From positions 1-44,241 of the forward strand of contig NZ_JACIEU010000033.1 of NCBI RefSeq assembly GCF_014197035.1: a stretch of DNA of 44,241 nt. Reading direction: 5' to 3'. The notes beneath the pieces were generated by a model. The model did not search any database. It worked only from the letters and a program-made list of their open reading frames with translations, and was not told the DNA's origin. Every line of letters starts with the position of its first letter. Positions within the stretch are counted from its first letter, which is position 1. The translations under genes and the position numbers were made by a program. This DNA is from Sphingobium scionense (lineage in GTDB: Bacteria; Pseudomonadota; Alphaproteobacteria; Sphingomonadales; Sphingomonadaceae). Below, piece by piece: positions 1 through 9,850 of this stretch.

Positions 1-251
1 AGGAAACCACCACTTTCTACCATTCCGGAAGGGCGCGGGGCCTCGAGGCGTGCTGCCTTATGTAGGTTTTCTGTTCCGTTGCTACTCAACCCCCGACCCC
101 CTCCCTCGCTGCAGCCATTGAAACGGGCAATACATCCTCGGCGATAGGAACACTTCGTCGCAGCCTCGCCATTGAAACCGGATGCGCTCTTGTCATTCTA
201 GCCCTCGTTGCATGGTTAGGACTGCTGGCCCCACCTGCATCGGGGATGTAA
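1..251 (+). pseudogene. copD-like copper-resistance membrane protein, decayed 3' end
   Basis: The last ~50 codons before the TAA at 249-251 read like the C-terminus of a CopD family inner-membrane protein. A TPSLAAAIETG...GTLRRSLAIETG stretch is followed by a final hydrophobic helix (VILALVAWLGLLAPPAS). Upstream of about position 100 the CopD-like reading moves to another frame (…VPLLLN around 78-93), so a frameshift is likely. The rest of the gene lies outside the window. CopD is known to act with CopC in periplasmic copper handling. The fragment fits the copper ATPase further right, and its stop lies 7 bp from the stop of the convergent neighbour. The assignment rests on recalled family pattern only. 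Confidence 0.5.
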
Positions 252-258
252 TCCGCCT

Positions 259-1557
259 TCATGGAAGCGCGCGCGAAATAGCTTTGATCGCTTTAAGGCC
301 CGAGCCAAACCGGGAAATCGCGTCCTTGTTCCGTTCTAGCTCACCATAAGGGAGATAGGCGATCTCCAGGTCCGCGATCCGGCTGAACGCCGGCCTTGCG
401 ATTTGCGCGCGCACTTCGCTTTCGCGAGCATCTGGAGCGACAAGGAACAATCCGGCTGTGGCATGCAGGTCGCTGCCGCTCAGGGCAAGATCGAGCATCC
501 GGACGATCCCCGAATAGATGGAAGTCGAATGTTCGACTTCGAAGGCTGCCGCGACCCGGTCACCACCCCGCTCCAGCCACAAAACATCAATGAGGCGGAT
601 AGCATCCGCTCCGGTCGACGTCGAAATTGAAGCCGGCAAGCTCTCGAGGCACCCCTCCCCCAAACGCACACCGTCATGCAGTCGCCCCCGATCATTGGAT
701 GCGATCCAGACGTCATACCCCAGGGCCAGACCGATATCGCGCAGCCATGCCTGGATTTCCGAATGGGTTCGATCACTCTCGCCCTGCTTCTGCAGCGCTT
801 TGTTGAGCGTTTGTGCTTCCGCCCGAGCTTGTTCGAGGCGTGCGGTCCAGGATCCCAGGGTCTGGTCTTCCTCGTCGCGGGGCGGCGCCGGATAACGGCC
901 AGAGCCGATATCGAACAGGAGGCCGCCAATAGCGCCCAGATCGTTTGACAGAAGATCGCGAAACCGCTCGTTCAGGTCGAGCACACCCGAGCGCATGGCG
1001 AGAAAATGGTGCCAGCTTCCGAGCTTCACCTTGCCGCCGGTCAGCTTGTTATAGCCGTTGACGATCGCGGTGTTGAACGGCGGCACGAGGGTCGGATGCA
1101 GGAAATAGAGGAGATTGGCGACCGCAGGCCCCAGCCCCTTGATGTTCAGGCGATCAATCGTGTGGATACCTGCGATAATCTCTTCCGCGGTGTCGCAACA
1201 GGCGCAGTGATCGAGCAATCGGCCAAAGGCGCGCTGGTTCGCCGGGTTTTCATAGATGTCGGGGATCCGCAATTTGGGCTTCCAGAGAAACGCATGGTCC
1301 GCGCCTTTGAAGATCTGCCTCTGTTCTGCGACTGAATGAACGACCGTTTCCAGCGAAGATCCGCGATAGGCGACGCCGAACCTTCCGGCTTCGATTTCAG
1401 CGACCACCTGGGCGAGACCACGCCGTATCGAACGAAAATTCTTGATGCGCTCGTCCCATAGAAACCAGCTCTGATACGTCGCGTTCGGATCTTCCCTCCA
1501 TCGTTGGATCAGTTGCCGCGCCAGCAATTCAAATTCCGCCAAACCCCGTTCCCCCAT
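259..1557 (-). CDS. HhH plus PD-(D/E)XK-like nuclease-type protein, function unknown
   Basis: This 432-residue protein starts at an ATG, and I do not know a named family for it. Residues 139-161 (NIKGLGPAVANLLYFLHP) resemble the helix-hairpin-helix of base-excision glycosylases and other DNA-binding proteins. Residues 235-262 are charged and probably helical, perhaps a linker. The C-terminal third has a hydrophobic strand with Asp324 (LIDVLWLE) followed by AAFEVEHS with Glu340 and Glu342, which resembles a PD-(D/E)XK nuclease core with the usual Lys replaced. I infer a DNA-binding, possibly restriction-like protein. It stands alone: the left neighbour is convergent and the next gene upstream is an orphan fliQ on the same strand. 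Confidence 0.6.
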   Translation of the reverse strand: MGERGLAEFELLARQLIQRWREDPNATYQSWFLWDERIKNFRSIRRGLAQVVAEIEAGRFGVAYRGSSLETVVHSVAEQRQIFKGADHAFLWKPKLRIPDIYENPANQRAFGRLLDHCACCDTAEEIIAGIHTIDRLNIKGLGPAVANLLYFLHPTLVPPFNTAIVNGYNKLTGGKVKLGSWHHFLAMRSGVLDLNERFRDLLSNDLGAIGGLLFDIGSGRYPAPPRDEEDQTLGSWTARLEQARAEAQTLNKALQKQGESDRTHSEIQAWLRDIGLALGYDVWIASNDRGRLHDGVRLGEGCLESLPASISTSTGADAIRLIDVLWLERGGDRVAAAFEVEHSTSIYSGIVRMLDLALSGSDLHATAGLFLVAPDARESEVRAQIARPAFSRIADLEIAYLPYGELERNKDAISRFGSGLKAIKAISRALP

Positions 1558-1642
1558 TCGCGTCGATCTTCTCCAACGCTAACACTCCGCCCCGTATACG
1601 AACAGTTTTTGCGCGGCCGCCCAGGACGAAAAGCGACCCGCG

Positions 1643-1915
1643 TCATCTGATATCGTCCGGAATATGCGTCAGCAGGTCACGGGTGTAGCCGATCAGGAGA
1701 TCGCCAACGGTTGCCCCGTAAAGCGCGAGGAACAAAATGAACGCCAGGAGCTTGGGGACGAAGCTCACAGTCTGTTCGTTGATCGAAGTCGCAGCCTGGA
1801 TCATGGAGATAATGAGCCCGACCACCAGCATGATTATCAGCGGGGGTCCAGCGACAACCATTATCACCCAAAGCGCCTGGCCCATCGAAACCGAAAAAGG
1901 GCTGTAGGTCTCCAT
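1643..1915 (-). CDS. fliQ: FliQ-like export apparatus protein, orphan
   Basis: The protein has about 90 residues, starting at the ATG METYSPF, which follows a GGGGGAG ribosome-binding site. The frame is open upstream to 2026, but 90 residues matches the usual FliQ length. Two hydrophobic helices flank the FliQ-type hairpin (VVGLIISMIQAATSINEQTVSFVPK). FliQ is an inner-membrane component of the flagellar type III export gate together with FliP and FliR. No other flagellar gene is visible in this window, so it is either a relocated orphan or a copy that works with flagellar genes elsewhere. The family call is firm. Whether it functions is open. Confidence 0.8.
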   Translation of the reverse strand: METYSPFSVSMGQALWVIMVVAGPPLIIMLVVGLIISMIQAATSINEQTVSFVPKLLAFILFLALYGATVGDLLIGYTRDLLTHIPDDIR

Positions 1916-2228
1916 CTCTCCCCCGACGATGATGGTTTCGTCGCCCCCTGACGTTGCGGCCTGTGGTTGTTGCGGGGCGAGCGACATGGAGCGCGATCGG
2001 TTTATTCCAATCCGTCTTCCCCACATCCGCTCGCCCCCGCGCCACGCTGCGACCCGTGGGCACCTCGGCTGTCCATCCTGCTAGGCGATGGGCTTCATCT
2101 GATTTTACGCAGCGACGGGGTTTACCCCTCACGACCCGACCTTTTTTTCGAAGAACGCGCACTCGTTTGAGGGAAGAAGCCTCATTCCGCGTAATACCAG
2201 TGAAGACCGAGCTCAGTGAAAGGCACGC
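1916..2228. other. Intergenic region between fliQ and the flavoprotein gene
   Basis: The 313 bp hold no convincing gene. The fliQ frame stays open on the minus strand to 2026, but the added residues look unrelated to FliQ. A run of seven T at about 2142-2148 and an AAAGG ribosome-binding site just before 2229 are the only signals seen. Confidence 0.4.
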
Positions 2229-3116
2229 ATGTACGACTGCGTCATCATCGGCGGCGGCCCCGCAGGGCTGACAGCAGCCACCTATCTAGCCCGGTTTCTG
2301 CGTTCTACGCTGGTCATCGATGCTGGCGATGGCCGCGCGACCCGCATCCCGACGACACATAACCTCCTCGGTTTTCCAGACGGTATCTCTGGCGAAAATC
2401 TGCTTGTCCGTATGCATCGACATGCCGCCCAGTACGGTGCCGAATTGGTCCCTGGGCTCGTCGATCGCATCGACCGGGTCAGGACAGGTTTCGTCGTCGA
2501 TACAGATGCCAAGACTTTCAGTGCCCGGTCAATATTGCTTGCCCAAGGCGTCACAAATCATCGACCCCGAATGAGGCAGGAAACGCATGATCGAGGCGTC
2601 GCCCAGGGATTGATACGTTATTGCCCGATCTGCGACGGCTATGAGGTCCGCGGCAAGCGAGTGGCCGTGCTGGGCTGCTCCGACCATGGCGCGGCCGAGG
2701 CTTTGTTCGTTCGCCACTATAGCGACACCGTGACCTTGCTCGCGCAAGACAGTTCGCAATTGTCGGTAGCCGAGACGGCAGATCTGGCTCGAGGCGGTAT
2801 TGCCGTCGAACGCGCGCCGGTTCGAGATTTGTCGATCGATGGAGAATTCCTGCACGCCCATTTGGCCGATGGCCAATTGCTCCAATTCGACACCCTTTAT
2901 GTTGCCCTCGGAACCGCCCCTCGCTCGGAATTGGCGCGAATGGCTGGCGCTGGCCTGAGCCGGGGAGGTGGCATCGTCGTCGATGCGCACCAGCAAACGA
3001 CAGTCGGCGGCCTGTTCGCGGCCGGCGACATGGTTGAAGGACTGGATCAAATTGCCGTTGCGGCAGGTCAGGCGGCTAAGGCCGCGACGGCCATCCACAA
3101 TCTGTTGTCCGGCTGA
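2229..3116 (+). CDS. Thioredoxin-reductase-like NAD(P)/FAD oxidoreductase
   Basis: This 295-residue flavoprotein has an N-terminal FAD-binding fold (VIIGGGPAGLTAATYLAR, residues 5-22). It also has the redox-active CPIC pair within the CPICDGYE segment near residue 137, followed by an NAD(P)-binding fold (VAVLGCSDHGAAEAL). Near the C-terminus the second FAD signature reads VGGLFAAGDMVEG. Length and motif order match the thioredoxin reductase superfamily, more closely the short single-gene TrxB-like group than classical TrxB. The likely role is reduction of thiols or low-molecular disulfides in the cytoplasm. It lies 104 bp upstream of the copper ATPase, but the ATPase has its own MerR-type promoter, so they need not be cotranscribed. 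An AAAGG site precedes the ATG. Confidence 0.85.
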   Translation: MYDCVIIGGGPAGLTAATYLARFLRSTLVIDAGDGRATRIPTTHNLLGFPDGISGENLLVRMHRHAAQYGAELVPGLVDRIDRVRTGFVVDTDAKTFSARSILLAQGVTNHRPRMRQETHDRGVAQGLIRYCPICDGYEVRGKRVAVLGCSDHGAAEALFVRHYSDTVTLLAQDSSQLSVAETADLARGGIAVERAPVRDLSIDGEFLHAHLADGQLLQFDTLYVALGTAPRSELARMAGAGLSRGGGIVVDAHQQTTVGGLFAAGDMVEGLDQIAVAAGQAAKAATAIHNLLSG

Positions 3117-3162
3117 CGCGGCAGCGCAGAGTCAGCCACGCGAAAATATATTTTCGTCGGGC

Positions 3163-3193
3163 TTGACCCTGACACGATGTCAGGCCCCAGATT
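3163..3193 (+). promoter_or_regulatory. CueR-type promoter/operator of the copper ATPase gene
   Basis: A -35 TTGACC at 3163-3168 overlaps a perfect dyad, CCTGACA (3168-3174) / TGTCAGG (3178-3184). With the 19-bp spacer typical of MerR-activated promoters, the -10 is CAGATT at 3188-3193. The GTG start of the ATPase lies 28 bp further on, behind AAGGAG. The likely regulator is the CueR encoded at the end of the same operon. The arrangement is seen directly; regulator assignment is inference. Confidence 0.75.
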
Positions 3194-3220
3194 GCTTTTC
3201 GTCGATAAGGAGACGAGCCT

Positions 3221-5586
<2,366 letters not shown>

Positions 5587-5590
<4 letters not shown>

Positions 5591-5973
5591 ACATAGGCGG
5601 TGCGTCGGGCGCGAGCGGGGTCTCACAGCGGATGATCCGCCACTACGAAAAGATCGGCCTGGTCCCATCGGCTGTGCGGCGGGATAGTGGCTATCGCGAT
5701 TACAGCGACGCCGACGTCCATCGCCTGCGCTTCATAGCCAATGCCCACGATCTCGGCTTTCCGATCGAAGAAATCCAAAAGCTGCTTGATCTATGGTCCG
5801 ATCGTGCACGCGCCAGTTCAGAGGTCAAGGCGCTGGCAGAGGCCCGAGCGGCCGACCTTGGCCGCAAGGCGGATGCGCTAAATGCGATGCGAGAAGCGCT
5901 GATGGGGTTGGCGAAGACCTGTGACGGCAACAACCGACCGGAATGTCCGATCCTGACGCACCTGGCATCTTGA
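5587..5973 (+). CDS. cueR: CueR-type MerR family copper-responsive regulator
   Basis: The 128-residue regulator starts with a winged HTH (residues 1-70; the first turns are MNIGGASGASGVSQRMIRHYE), followed by the dimer helix. Cys112 and Cys120 sit in the loop CDGNNRPEC, at exactly the E. coli CueR positions. Residue 77 is Ser, the mark of monovalent-ion sensors (Cu/Ag/Au). It is translationally coupled to the ATPase and probably acts on the operator at 3163-3193. A diverged fragment of a second cueR is present at 18982-19080. Confidence 0.9.
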
Positions 5974-5999
5974 ACATGTTCAACGACACGCCTGCACTC

Positions 6000-6057
6000 T
6001 CAGTTTTGCAATTCGCGTCCCGTCAGCTTCACGAGCCGGCGCGGACGGTCGGCGGCG
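6000..6057 (-). pseudogene. DUF1289 gene remnant (3' end only)
   Basis: On the minus strand this stretch reads IAADRPRRLVKLTGRELQN followed by TGA at 6000-6002. The intact DUF1289 protein at 19127-19309 ends KIAADLPRRLAKLAGRAPHE. The DNA is also alike (the arms around 6018-6054 and 19143-19185). The rest of the gene, including the Cys motif, is missing to the right. It sits directly downstream of, and convergent to, cueR. The cueR fragment at 18982-19080 has the same relation to the intact DUF1289 gene. Confidence 0.65.
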
Positions 6058-6161
6058 ATGAACATGGCGTTCGACGGCAAGCCTTCACTGCTCGATGGCA
6101 TTGCCGTCGCGGCAAGGTCGCGTTCGACGTGACGGCCACCCGGATACTATAGACAGTCGCT

Positions 6162-6204
6162 GAGCTCTTCGGGAGGAGCCATGAAAGAGCCTCCCGAAGA
6201 GCTC
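6162..6204. repeat. Perfect 15-bp inverted repeat
   Basis: GAGCTCTTCGGGAGG (6162-6176) is repeated in inverse orientation at 6190-6204 with a 13-base loop. It lies between the cueR/DUF1289 remnant and the small minus-strand gene ending at 6287. No U-run follows on either strand, so a simple intrinsic terminator is not clear. It could be a bidirectional hairpin terminator or the trace of a mobile element. Confidence 0.6.
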
Positions 6205-6286
6205 CGACAAGTTTGGAACAGGCAATGTTCGCCAATCCATGATCGACGGCGAGGGGAAGTTAGCGCCTCGCCGTCACTTCACGCTA

Positions 6287-6625
6287 TCAGCAGACATCGC
6301 TCCCATCGACCCAAACGCGGACCGGTCCCTGCAACGGCGCACGCGGACCATATTGCGGCCGCTGCCGCCACACATAACGGCCGGTTTTGCCGGTATAGGC
6401 CGGATCGCATTCCGGTCCACCTTTGCCTGTCCACTGCTCGCGTTGGTCGGCGACCTTCCTGCAGACCCGTGCACTTAGCGGTGCACGCAGACCAGGAGCC
6501 TGGGGTTGCCACTCACACTTGATGGTAGCCGGTTTCTCGACATCTGCCTGTGCCAATGCCGGAACTGGGGCGGCGGCGAGCATCGTGAATGCGGCCACCG
6601 TAGCGCTGAATATCAAGGTCTTCAT
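6287..6625 (-). CDS. Small secreted Cys-containing protein, function unknown
   Basis: This 112-residue protein has a clear Sec signal peptide (residues 1-26, ending ALAQA). The mature part is short and basic with four cysteines (37, 55, 73, 112), which would allow two disulfides. An AGGAGAGG ribosome-binding site stands in front of the ATG. I do not recognise a domain. Its place in the metal island and the four periplasmic cysteines suggest an envelope role in metal binding, but that is inference. Confidence 0.7.
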   Translation of the reverse strand: MKTLIFSATVAAFTMLAAAPVPALAQADVEKPATIKCEWQPQAPGLRAPLSARVCRKVADQREQWTGKGGPECDPAYTGKTGRYVWRQRPQYGPRAPLQGPVRVWVDGSDVC

Positions 6626-6727
6626 GATTCCTCTCCTTGGACTGAAAGTGCTCTGGGCAAACGGCCCCGGAGGGGCGGGCAGCGCACGGCGCCGTCCAGC
6701 GCTTGGGAGGGTTCGCCTGGCGAGTTG

Positions 6728-7090
6728 TCAGGCCAAGGTGTTGGGTGGATGCTGTTCGGGCTGGGACGATCGTCCGTGTAGCGCCGGATAAGACGGTGAG
6801 ATGAGAAGCGGATTCGTGCTCACCATTTCCGCCGCGAGGGGCGACCGGCTATTGAGAGCAAATAGGGGAAGACAACCCATGCCGGCCACGCAAGCGAGCG
6901 TCATCCGCTGACAGGGCAGCGATTTCTCGCCTTTGTCTTGCATCATCCCGGCACAGTCGATGGGCATCACCGCTGGCGCCGTTGCGCTGAATGCAGTTGC
7001 CACAATTGGGCTTGCGGCAACTGTGACTATCTGTCCGAACAGGCCGAGTAGGACGCCTAAGATCAGCGCTATTTTATGCGCTCGTCTCAT
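6728..7090 (-). CDS. Small Met/Cys-containing exported protein, function unknown
   Basis: The chosen start MRRAHKIALILG gives 120 residues with an N-terminal hydrophobic segment (7-30) that could be a signal peptide or anchor. The frame is open further upstream to 7198, but that part looks non-coding. The middle (DCAGMMQDKGEKSLPCQRMTLACVAGMGC) holds four cysteines (46, 60, 67, 73) and several methionines. Small exported Cys/Met proteins of this kind are common next to metal efflux genes, but I know no defined function. No strong ribosome-binding site precedes the ATG, so the start is uncertain. It is divergent from the FTR1 fusion gene. Confidence 0.6.
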   Translation of the reverse strand: MRRAHKIALILGVLLGLFGQIVTVAASPIVATAFSATAPAVMPIDCAGMMQDKGEKSLPCQRMTLACVAGMGCLPLFALNSRSPLAAEMVSTNPLLISPSYPALHGRSSQPEQHPPNTLA

Positions 7091-7253
7091 CAGCACATTT
7101 TCTGACTGTTGCTGAACCGAGTCAAGGTTCTGCGCCCGGAAACCGACTATTCCGAAGCCCGTGGCGCCATCATGGCCCCCCATCACCGAGGCCAGCACCG
7201 AACAGCTGTCAACGTCTCCCCCCCGCCCAGCCCTGCGGTCTGATCAATGCCTC

Positions 7254-7284
7254 TTGACCCTCTAGTTGCTACAGGGTGCAAGTT
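7254..7284 (+). promoter_or_regulatory. MerR-type (CadR/PbrR-like) operator of the cytochrome c-FTR1 gene
   Basis: The -35 TTGACC is at 7254-7259. The dyad ACCCT...AGGGT covers 7257-7277, with the core CTAGTTGCTACAG. A 19-bp spacer puts the -10 at about 7279-7284. The same core recurs at 11163-11186 and 11594-11615, so all three are probably read by the MerR protein encoded at 11183-11581. Confidence 0.75.
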
Positions 7285-7312
7285 GCGAATAATTCTTAGC
7301 AGAGACTCGCAC

Positions 7313-9307
7313 ATGTACCTCCGTTTGCCTGCCGCCCCTTCCACCGCTTTTGCCTTCAAATGGTGCTCGACAGCGAATCTTGTTGTCTTGGCATTCGCCC
7401 TGATCGTGATCGTGCTTCCAGGGCGAGCCTTGGCGAGCGATGCGGACGTGCAGACCAGCTGGCGGTTGCTCGATTATATCGGGGTGGACTACGCGGGAGC
7501 TGTCTCGAACGGGAAAGTGATAAGTTCGGCCGAGTATGCCGAGATGTCCGAATTTGCCGGGCAGGTCGAAACTCGGGTCCGGGCACTGGCTCCAACATCG
7601 GCCAAGGCGGATCTGCTTCGCCGGTCGGGGACGCTGCGCAATGCGATCGCCGCCAAGGCGCCGCCGGCGATGGTGGCGGAACAATCCCGAGCGCTCGCTG
7701 CAGCGCTGCTTGCGGCGTATCCAGTACCGCTCGCGCCCAGTTCGCCGCCGGATTTGACGCGAGCCGCCGCGCTCTACGCGCAGAATTGCGCCGCCTGCCA
7801 TGGCGCAAGCGGCGATGGCCACGGCCCGGACGCAGCCAAGCTCGATCCGCCGCCGATCGCGTTCACCGACAAGGCGCGCGCCGATCAGCGCAGCCTGTTC
7901 GGCCTCTACCAGGTCATCAGCCAGGGCCTGGACGGCACCGCGATGCAGAGTTTCGCGGCGCTGCCCGAAGCCGATCGCTGGGCGCTGGCCTTTCACGCCG
8001 GTCAATTCGCCTATCCCGAGACCGCCGCGCGTGACGGCGAGCGGTTGTGGCGCGGCGATGCCGCGCTCCGCGCCAAATATCCCAATCTCGCGGCGCTGGT
8101 CGGCGTCACCCCGGCCGCGCTGGCGGCCGATATCGGCCCGGAAAAAGCGGCCGCGCTTACCGCCTTTCTGCGCCGCCATCCCGCCGCGGTGACCGTGCGC
8201 GTCGATGGCTCGCTTGCCTTGACGCGCGAACGGCTCGACCAGAGTATGGCAGCCTATCGCGCCGGCGACCGCAAGGCCGCAGCAGATCTCGCGCTTTCCG
8301 CCTATCTCGATGGCTTCGAGCCGGTCGAGCCGGTGCTTGCCGCGCGCGATGCGGCCCTGATGGCGCGGATCGAGGGGGCGATGGCGAAGCTTCGCGCGGC
8401 GATCGGACAAGGGCGTCCGGCAAGCGAAGTCGAAGCGGCGAACCGCTCGCTGGCCAGCCTGTTCGCCGAGGCTGAAGCCGCCCTGGCGCCCGAGCGGGCG
8501 AGCAGTGCGTCGAGCTTTCTTGGCGCGTTCGGCGTGCTGCTGCGCGAAGGGCTCGAGGCGCTGCTAATCGTCGTCGCGATGATCGCGTTCCTCAAGAAGA
8601 CCGAGCGCCCCGAAGTGCTGGGTTTCGTCCATGGCGGCTGGATCGCCGCGCTCGCCGCTGGTGTCGCCACCTGGTTCGTCGCGACCTATTTCATCAGCGT
8701 GAGCGGCGCTTCGCGTGAGCTCACCGAAGGCTTCGGCTCGCTGTTCGCAGCGATCATCCTGCTCACCGTTGGCATCTGGATGCACGGCAAGAGCAACGCG
8801 GAAGCCTGGCAGCGTTATGTGAAGGCGAAGGTGACCGCCGCGCTGTCGCGCCAGTCGGGCTGGTTCCTGTTCCTGCTGTCGTTCGTGGTCGTCTACCGCG
8901 AGGTGTTCGAGACGATCCTGTTCTATGCGGCACTGTGGGGGGAAGGGAATGGCGTGGCGATGCTGGCCGGAGCCGGCGCAGCGACCGCACTGCTCGCTCT
9001 GATCGCCTGGATCATGCTCCGCTTCAGCGCCCGGCTGCCGATCACCCAATTCTTCTCGTGGAGCTCGATCCTGATCGCGATTCTTGCGGTCGTCCTCGCG
9101 GGCAAGGGCATTGCCGGGCTGCAGGAGGCAGGCATCCTCGGCGTGGTGCCGCTGGCCAATATACCGCGCATCGAGTTTCTGGGTCTGTTTCCAACGACCG
9201 AGACCGTGCTTGCGCAGGCCGCGACAATCGTCGTGCTCGTCGCCGGCTTCTGGTACAGCGGGCGCAGTGCGGCCACGGCCCGCTCGTCAGGATCACCCGC
9301 CGAATAG
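7313..9307 (+). CDS. Cytochrome c-FTR1 fusion metal permease (PbrT/iron-lead transporter type)
   Basis: I start it at MYLRLPAAP, because the in-frame ATG at 7247 would lie upstream of the promoter; this gives 664 residues. The order is signal peptide, an α-helical periplasmic part, a class I cytochrome c domain with CAACH (Cys159, Cys162, His163), a helical linker, and a seven-helix FTR1 permease domain. That domain carries both REXXE motifs: REGLE at 411-415 and REVFE at 529-533. FTR1 proteins move Fe; the fused form and PbrT of Cupriavidus are linked to Fe/Pb uptake. The haem domain may deliver or remove electrons during metal import. Its promoter matches the CadR/PbrR-like sites, so lead or cadmium response is likely. 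It converges with the MAPEG gene, overlapping by 15 bp. Confidence 0.85.
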   Translation: MYLRLPAAPSTAFAFKWCSTANLVVLAFALIVIVLPGRALASDADVQTSWRLLDYIGVDYAGAVSNGKVISSAEYAEMSEFAGQVETRVRALAPTSAKADLLRRSGTLRNAIAAKAPPAMVAEQSRALAAALLAAYPVPLAPSSPPDLTRAAALYAQNCAACHGASGDGHGPDAAKLDPPPIAFTDKARADQRSLFGLYQVISQGLDGTAMQSFAALPEADRWALAFHAGQFAYPETAARDGERLWRGDAALRAKYPNLAALVGVTPAALAADIGPEKAAALTAFLRRHPAAVTVRVDGSLALTRERLDQSMAAYRAGDRKAAADLALSAYLDGFEPVEPVLAARDAALMARIEGAMAKLRAAIGQGRPASEVEAANRSLASLFAEAEAALAPERASSASSFLGAFGVLLREGLEALLIVVAMIAFLKKTERPEVLGFVHGGWIAALAAGVATWFVATYFISVSGASRELTEGFGSLFAAIILLTVGIWMHGKSNAEAWQRYVKAKVTAALSRQSGWFLFLLSFVVVYREVFETILFYAALWGEGNGVAMLAGAGAATALLALIAWIMLRFSARLPITQFFSWSSILIAILAVVLAGKGIAGLQEAGILGVVPLANIPRIEFLGLFPTTETVLAQAATIVVLVAGFWYSGRSAATARSSGSPAE

Positions 9308-9838
9308 GCGACCGAGGAGCATCGCGAGCGCGACCAGGTAGCAGGTCAGCGACCCGAGCGCCGTCGTCGCCATCCCGAAGGCGCGCGCGCCGGCGCCATC
9401 GGGATAGCAGCGGTAGAAGCTCCAGCGGCCGACCGCGAACAGCATGGACGATGCGACCAGCAGCCCCAGCCAGCGGCCGCCGGCGACCGAGGCGAGCAGC
9501 AGATGCGCGCCGACGCCGAGGAATGCCTGCTCCAGCGTGTTCTGCAGGAACGCGGCCTTGACCGCGAGCGCGGGGCTCGGCGGCCCCTTGGCCGCGCCGC
9601 CGATGTCGGCGGCGGACCGGTAGCGCCCGCTCGAGACCAGGCGGACGGCGAGCAGGACGAGGGCGAAATGGACGAAGCTCGTCTGGATCGCGAAGGCAAG
9701 CCGCGCGCCGATCACAGACGGGAAAGTGACCAGCTTGGGCAGAAAGAGGACGCACGCGACCGAGATCGCGGCACAAAGCAGAAAGGCCAGCCCCGACTGC
9801 TTCCTGATCTCCTTCTGCTCCGCTTTGAGGTCCGTCAT
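9293..9838 (-). CDS. MAPEG family integral membrane protein
   Basis: This 181-residue protein has four hydrophobic helices and the NTLEQAFLGVGAHLLLA region typical of the MAPEG superfamily, which includes microsomal glutathione transferase-like enzymes. The ATG at 9838 has a GGAG seven bases upstream; a GTG at 9844 is the alternative. MAPEG enzymes join glutathione to reactive compounds at the membrane, though many bacterial members are uncharacterised. It is the third gene of an operon with a CDF transporter and a SAM methyltransferase, behind a MerR-type operator. That points to metal or metal-adduct detoxification (inference). Confidence 0.75.
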   Translation of the reverse strand: MTDLKAEQKEIRKQSGLAFLLCAAISVACVLFLPKLVTFPSVIGARLAFAIQTSFVHFALVLLAVRLVSSGRYRSAADIGGAAKGPPSPALAVKAAFLQNTLEQAFLGVGAHLLLASVAGGRWLGLLVASSMLFAVGRWSFYRCYPDGAGARAFGMATTALGSLTCYLVALAMLLGRLFGG

Positions 9839-9850
9839 GGCCACGCTCCG

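Noticed and set aside
115..180. Two ATTGAAAC words 54 bp apart (117-124, 171-178), like the end of a CRISPR repeat
   Set aside because: The bases around them are not conserved, only two copies exist and no cas gene is near. The words fall inside the CopD-like reading as AIETG repeats.
5943..6152. Plus-strand reading of 69 codons after cueR
   Set aside because: Its start lies inside cueR and it runs over the DUF1289 remnant; composition looks non-coding.
7247..7312. Upstream in-frame ATG for the cytochrome c-FTR1 gene
   Set aside because: It would place the start upstream of the -35/-10 and operator; the ATG at 7313 directly precedes the signal peptide.
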